A stretch of 64,000 nucleotides of DNA from contig NZ_JAEDAE010000011.1 of NCBI RefSeq assembly GCF_016056375.1, positions 107,317-171,316 of the forward strand, given 5' to 3'. Within the stretch, counting starts at the first letter, position 1. The number at the start of each line of letters is the position of its first letter. This document shows positions 61,269-64,000 of the stretch, piece by piece. The position numbers were made by a program, and so were the translations under genes. Origin of the DNA: Hymenobacter negativus. Lineage in GTDB: Bacteria > Bacteroidota > Bacteroidia > Cytophagales > Hymenobacteraceae. The notes beneath the pieces are model-generated. The model was given only the letters and a program-made list of their open reading frames with translations, was not told the origin of the DNA and ran no database searches.

Positions 61269-61300
61269 TTATGGTTTTTGGGGTGGGGTAAAAACCATAA
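61269..61300 (-). promoter_or_regulatory. Hairpin in the rny leader
   Basis: TTATGGTTTTT (61269-61279) and AAAAACCATAA (61290-61300) form a perfect 11-bp stem with a 10-nt loop. It ends 4 nt before the rny ATG (61264), covering the ribosome-binding region. Confidence 0.7.
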
Positions 61301-61395
61301 CCAGGTAGAACGATTATGCCCGGGCCGGGCGGAAGCGGCCGATTGCCGCGCCGCCCTGCCGGGCCAACGAGTTGTGTGCGTGCCAGTCGGGGGTA

Positions 61396-61689
61396 TTACC
61401 CCGCTAGCACCACGCCGGATAGTAGCTCGTCGAAACGAGCCAGCCGTTCGGTTAGCGCCGCATCGGTGCCATCCTTTTCCTTGCTCACTTTCAATTGGTC
61501 GGCCATGGTGGCCAACGCAACCATGGCCAGCAAGTCCTGCTTGTCCTGAATGCCGTAGCCTTCTCTGAATTCGCGCAGCTTGTCGCCCAGCAGGCGGCCC
61601 GCCAGGCGCAGCCGTTCCTCATCCTGCACGTCAACGCGCATGGGATAGTCCCGGTCAGCAATACGAATTTTAATGGCTAATTCGCTCAT
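61396..61689 (-). CDS. zapA: Cell division protein ZapA
   Basis: 97 residues, standard ZapA length. N-terminal beta-rich head (LAIKIRIADRDYPMRVDVQD EERLR) then the long C-terminal helix (LLGDKLREFREGYGIQDKQD LLAMVALA). It crosslinks FtsZ filaments at the division site. It sits between a small coiled-coil gene and rny, all on the - strand, an arrangement common in Bacteroidota. Confidence 0.93.
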   Translation of the reverse strand: MSELAIKIRIADRDYPMRVDVQDEERLRLAGRLLGDKLREFREGYGIQDKQDLLAMVALATMADQLKVSKEKDGTDAALTERLARFDELLSGVVLAG

Positions 61690-61729
61690 AGGGCGAAGGT
61701 TACAGCGGTGGGGTGAGGGGTCAGTCGGT

Positions 61730-62026
61730 TTAGTCTCTCAAATAGGCAAGACACTTGTCCAGTTCGCGGATGTATTCGTTGAGGCGCAGTTTAAGTTCGT
61801 TGGCGTGGGTGGGTTCCCCAGCTATGGTGTGTACAAGTTTAACGATATTTTCCTGGTTTTGGCGCTCTTTTAGCTGCCGGTCCTTCTCGCGCACATCGGC
61901 CCGGAGCTGCTGCACGGTGGTGTTGGCATCGGCCAGCTCCTCACGCAATTGCTGATAGGCAGCCACTAAGGTGGTAATCTGCCGCTCCAGGCGGTCGAGT
62001 TGCGCAAGCTGTTGGGAAGAGGCCAC
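61730..62026 (-). CDS. Small coiled-coil protein upstream of zapA
   Basis: 98 residues, almost entirely coiled coil with heptads (LAQLDRLERQITTLVAAYQQ, then TTVQQLRADVREKDRQL). A conserved-looking end NELKLRLNEYIRELDKCLAY follows. Size and place before zapA suggest a cell-division accessory protein, but I do not recognise a named family. It is separated from zapA by 40 bp and likely cotranscribed. Confidence 0.8.
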   Translation of the reverse strand: MASSQQLAQLDRLERQITTLVAAYQQLREELADANTTVQQLRADVREKDRQLKERQNQENIVKLVHTIAGEPTHANELKLRLNEYIRELDKCLAYLRD

Positions 62027-62159
62027 GGGCGAATAAATTTTGGGTGAAGATAAAGCGCCGGGCCGAAAGCTACGCTTTACCCCGGGCTTGCTCGCGGCTT
62101 GTGACTCAGTGCGGTTTAGTTTGGAAGTTGAGGCAGGGACAAATAGCCCGGCAAAAAAA

Positions 62160-62202
62160 GAACGTCGTGCCCCGCGCTGGGAAGCGGTGGGGCACGACGT
62201 TC
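62160..62202 (-). terminator. Terminator of the 62282 lipoprotein gene
   Basis: GAACGTCGTGCCCC (62160-62173) and its 14-bp perfect complement (62189-62202) form a stem followed by TTTTTTT on the - strand. The core AACGTCGTGCC recurs in the terminal palindrome at 63942-64000. Confidence 0.9.
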
Positions 62203-62281
62203 GGGTGGAAAAAATGGATGAAAACCAGCCATGACCCAGGCAGTGGCTACAGGCCGGGGCGGCAGCGGGTGGCCGGGGCGT

Positions 62282-63823
62282 TTACGGCGTAGCCCGGTCG
62301 GCAATCGACCACAGGAAGTCGGTGCGCAGGCGGCCTTTGAACTTAGGACTGCCCATGTCCACGTAGGTGTTGCCGAGGTAGCCGAGCGGCAGCCGGGGAT
62401 TTGGCCCCTCTACCGACGTGAAACTGGCCTGGGCATGGCAGCTCATGCAATTGGTACGCACCCCTACGTTGTTGGTGACCCACAGGCCTTTGGTCAGCAC
62501 ACGGGAGGGTTCCTGGAAGTGTTTATTGTTTGAAAAAGTTTGCGGACTGAAGCCCGCTTCCAGGTAGGGGTTGAACGCGTAGATGGACTGGCCCACGCTT
62601 TTGCCGCCCGCGTAGGGTTGCACGGGGGCAAGCATCTGGTAGGCAATGGACATGGCGTAGTGGCGCGGGGCCCCCGTCAGCTGCGCGGGGCGGTGCGCGG
62701 CAATGGCGCTGCTGCTAGGCAGCGGCGCATTGGCCGAGTTGGGCGCCCACCACATGGTTTGCCAGGTCCAGCGCTTGATTTCCTTGGTGGTGATGTGCAT
62801 GGCCACCAGAATGGCGTAGTCGCCCTTGTTCACCGGCACCTGGTTGTAATGGTTCGAGGTATCCTTTATCTCGGCGTTCAGCGCATCGGCTTCTTCCTGG
62901 GTGAGGCGGTAGTAGACGAAGTCGCGCAGGTTGTACGTGGTGGCGGGGGTAGGCTTGGCCCCGGCCGCGGCTACCGCGCCATTGCCTTGGCCCTGGTTCT
63001 TGATGTCGACGTAGATGGTGCTTGCCCACGCCGCCTGGCCGTAGGGGATTTGCTTATCGGTGGTGCCCGTCCATACTTTCATCTCGTACAGGGGCGCGGC
63101 GGCGCTCGGGGCGGCCGGCACTATCTCGTACACGGGCTTGATGGCGATGGATTCGCGGGGCAGTTCCGGAATTTCGCCCTTGTGGCCGTTCAGCATGCCT
63201 TGCAGGGTGGCCGTCAGAAAAAGCTTATTTTGGGCGATAAACGTGGCGGCGGCCGGGTTGTAGGCCACCGACTCAAACGCGTTTTGCGTTGAGCTGCCTG
63301 TCATGGCATGGGCCTGGGCCAGGTCGGCGCGGGCCGGCCGGCGGCTCACCAGGTTTGGGTCGCGCAGGAACTGCCGCGGCATGCGTAGCCGCCGCACCGG
63401 CCTGGGCCGCTTCAGGAGCATGGTGGGGGACTGCTCGGTGCCGGGCTCCTGCTGCTGTTGCACCTCATCGGCCGTGGGCCAGGTTTCGTACACGCGGGGC
63501 ATATCCGGCCCCTGGCCTGCCGGAGCCGATAAAGTGGTCCAGATGCCCCAGCCGTGGCGGTCGATGCTGGCGGCATCGCGCCGCTCAATCCAGCCATTAA
63601 TGGTGCTGCTGTCTTCCGGGAATTTGTAGCCCGGAATCTGGCCGCTGGTCATCTCAACCGCCTGTAGCATCGCGGTGGGCTGCTTATCGGTACCCACGGC
63701 CATCTCGCTGGTGGACGGGGCCGCAGTGGTAGTCTGCGTCTCCGATTCGGAGTTGTTCGAGGAGCATCCGCTCAGCCCAAGGCCGAGGTATAGTACGGCC
63801 GGTAGAAGGTATTGCTTTTTCAT
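62282..63823 (-). CDS. Lipoprotein with a single CxxCH heme-binding motif
   Basis: 513 residues. The lipobox LGLSGCSSN is followed by a Thr/Ser/Glu-rich linker. The body is not a known family to me; it includes INGWIERRDAASIDRHGWGI, WASTIYVDIKNQGQG, YILVAMHITTKEIKRWTWQT-like blocks and DFVYYRLTQEEADALN. Near the C-terminus NCMSCHAQASF supplies one CxxCH site for a covalent c-type heme. A surface or periplasmic redox role is likely. Its terminator lies at 62160-62202. Confidence 0.75.
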   Translation of the reverse strand: MKKQYLLPAVLYLGLGLSGCSSNNSESETQTTTAAPSTSEMAVGTDKQPTAMLQAVEMTSGQIPGYKFPEDSSTINGWIERRDAASIDRHGWGIWTTLSAPAGQGPDMPRVYETWPTADEVQQQQEPGTEQSPTMLLKRPRPVRRLRMPRQFLRDPNLVSRRPARADLAQAHAMTGSSTQNAFESVAYNPAAATFIAQNKLFLTATLQGMLNGHKGEIPELPRESIAIKPVYEIVPAAPSAAAPLYEMKVWTGTTDKQIPYGQAAWASTIYVDIKNQGQGNGAVAAAGAKPTPATTYNLRDFVYYRLTQEEADALNAEIKDTSNHYNQVPVNKGDYAILVAMHITTKEIKRWTWQTMWWAPNSANAPLPSSSAIAAHRPAQLTGAPRHYAMSIAYQMLAPVQPYAGGKSVGQSIYAFNPYLEAGFSPQTFSNNKHFQEPSRVLTKGLWVTNNVGVRTNCMSCHAQASFTSVEGPNPRLPLGYLGNTYVDMGSPKFKGRLRTDFLWSIADRATP

Positions 63824-63941
63824 AAGCTGCTGAAAGTGTTAGAATTCGTGCAGCCAAAGCTCCGGTAAATTTCGTTGCTGGAATAAGGTAGAAATACGTG
63901 ATTTTTTTTCGTACTGAGTCCCGGATTCGCGGTTGCCGACC

Positions 63942-64000
63942 CGCTGAAACAGAAAACGTCGTGCCGAGCATTGCTCGGCACGACGTTTTCTGTTTCAGCG
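63942..64000. repeat. 59-bp perfect palindrome at the window edge
   Basis: The 29-nt arm 63942-63970 is perfectly complementary to 63972-64000 across a single T. The core contains AACGTCGTGCCGAGC. It may extend past the window. It could be a repeat-family member or a terminator of the next gene on either strand. Confidence 0.9.

Noticed and set aside
61265..61395. Possible 6S RNA between zapA and rny
   Set aside because: zapA neighbours ssrS in proteobacteria, but I see no long closed stem with a central bubble; only the short rny leader hairpin.
1..64000. CRISPR arrays, tRNA/rRNA genes, integrases, transposases, replication origin
   Set aside because: None recognised on reading through; the palindromic repeats are isolated pairs of arms, not spaced direct-repeat arrays.

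Overview
The window reads as chromosomal DNA of a high-GC Bacteroidota, most like Hymenobacter or a close relative (Cytophagales). The evidence is a SusC/SusD pair, TonB-linked outer-membrane barrels, several type IX secretion (T9SS) C-terminal sorting domains, OmpA with TSP3 repeats, RNase Y next to ZapA, and promoters carrying the Bacteroidota -7 word TAnnTTTG. No tRNA, rRNA, CRISPR array, integrase or transposase was recognised.

Layout. 1-5.2 kb: the end of an outer-membrane barrel, two small secreted single-domain paralogues, an SdpR/SdpI-type pair, and an ECF sigma factor with a small membrane protein. 5.4-7.9 kb: an isolated nuoK-nuoL pair split by an inverted repeat. 8.2-9.8 kb: OmpA/TSP3 porin. 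9.9-13.5 kb: a ModE-type regulator, a small molybdopterin-fold secreted protein and a TonB receptor, with a ModE-like operator lying on the -7 box; this looks like a molybdenum (oxyanion or chelate) uptake operon. 13.7-19.9 kb: a T9SS esterase, a truncated and frameshifted DUF72 remnant, a frameshifted acyltransferase, a NUDIX hydrolase, a PQQ-type sugar dehydrogenase lipoprotein and a membrane protein.

20-43 kb: a polysaccharide utilisation locus read leftward: SusC, SusD, GH2, an agarase-like GH, a SASA/CE6-type esterase, GH3 BglX, an SDR mannonate oxidoreductase and UxuA. It is flanked by a LacI regulator, a 1796-residue T9SS multidomain glycanase and a SusE/F-like T9SS protein. UxuA and the SDR suggest that the glycan releases a hexuronate. 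Matching LacI-type dyads lie upstream of SusC/LacI, the giant T9SS protein and the SusE/F-like protein, so the three blocks are probably one regulon. Three copies of a nested palindromic repeat sit between PUL genes; one is translated as the N-terminus of the agarase-like enzyme.

43.5-52 kb: a DUF4142 lipoprotein, an ABC-F ATPase, and an AT-rich stretch with a single-protein AAA ATPase-TOPRIM nuclease (OLD/GajA/PARIS-like, probable phage defence). Then comes clpB behind a 14-bp inverted repeat, followed by another AT-rich orphan. 52-64 kb: HupE/UreJ-like protein, M1 peptidase, cytochrome b, class I aminotransferase, N-acetylmuramoyl-alanine amidase, rny, zapA, a small coiled-coil protein and a lipoprotein with one CxxCH motif. 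A 59-bp perfect palindrome reaches the right edge.
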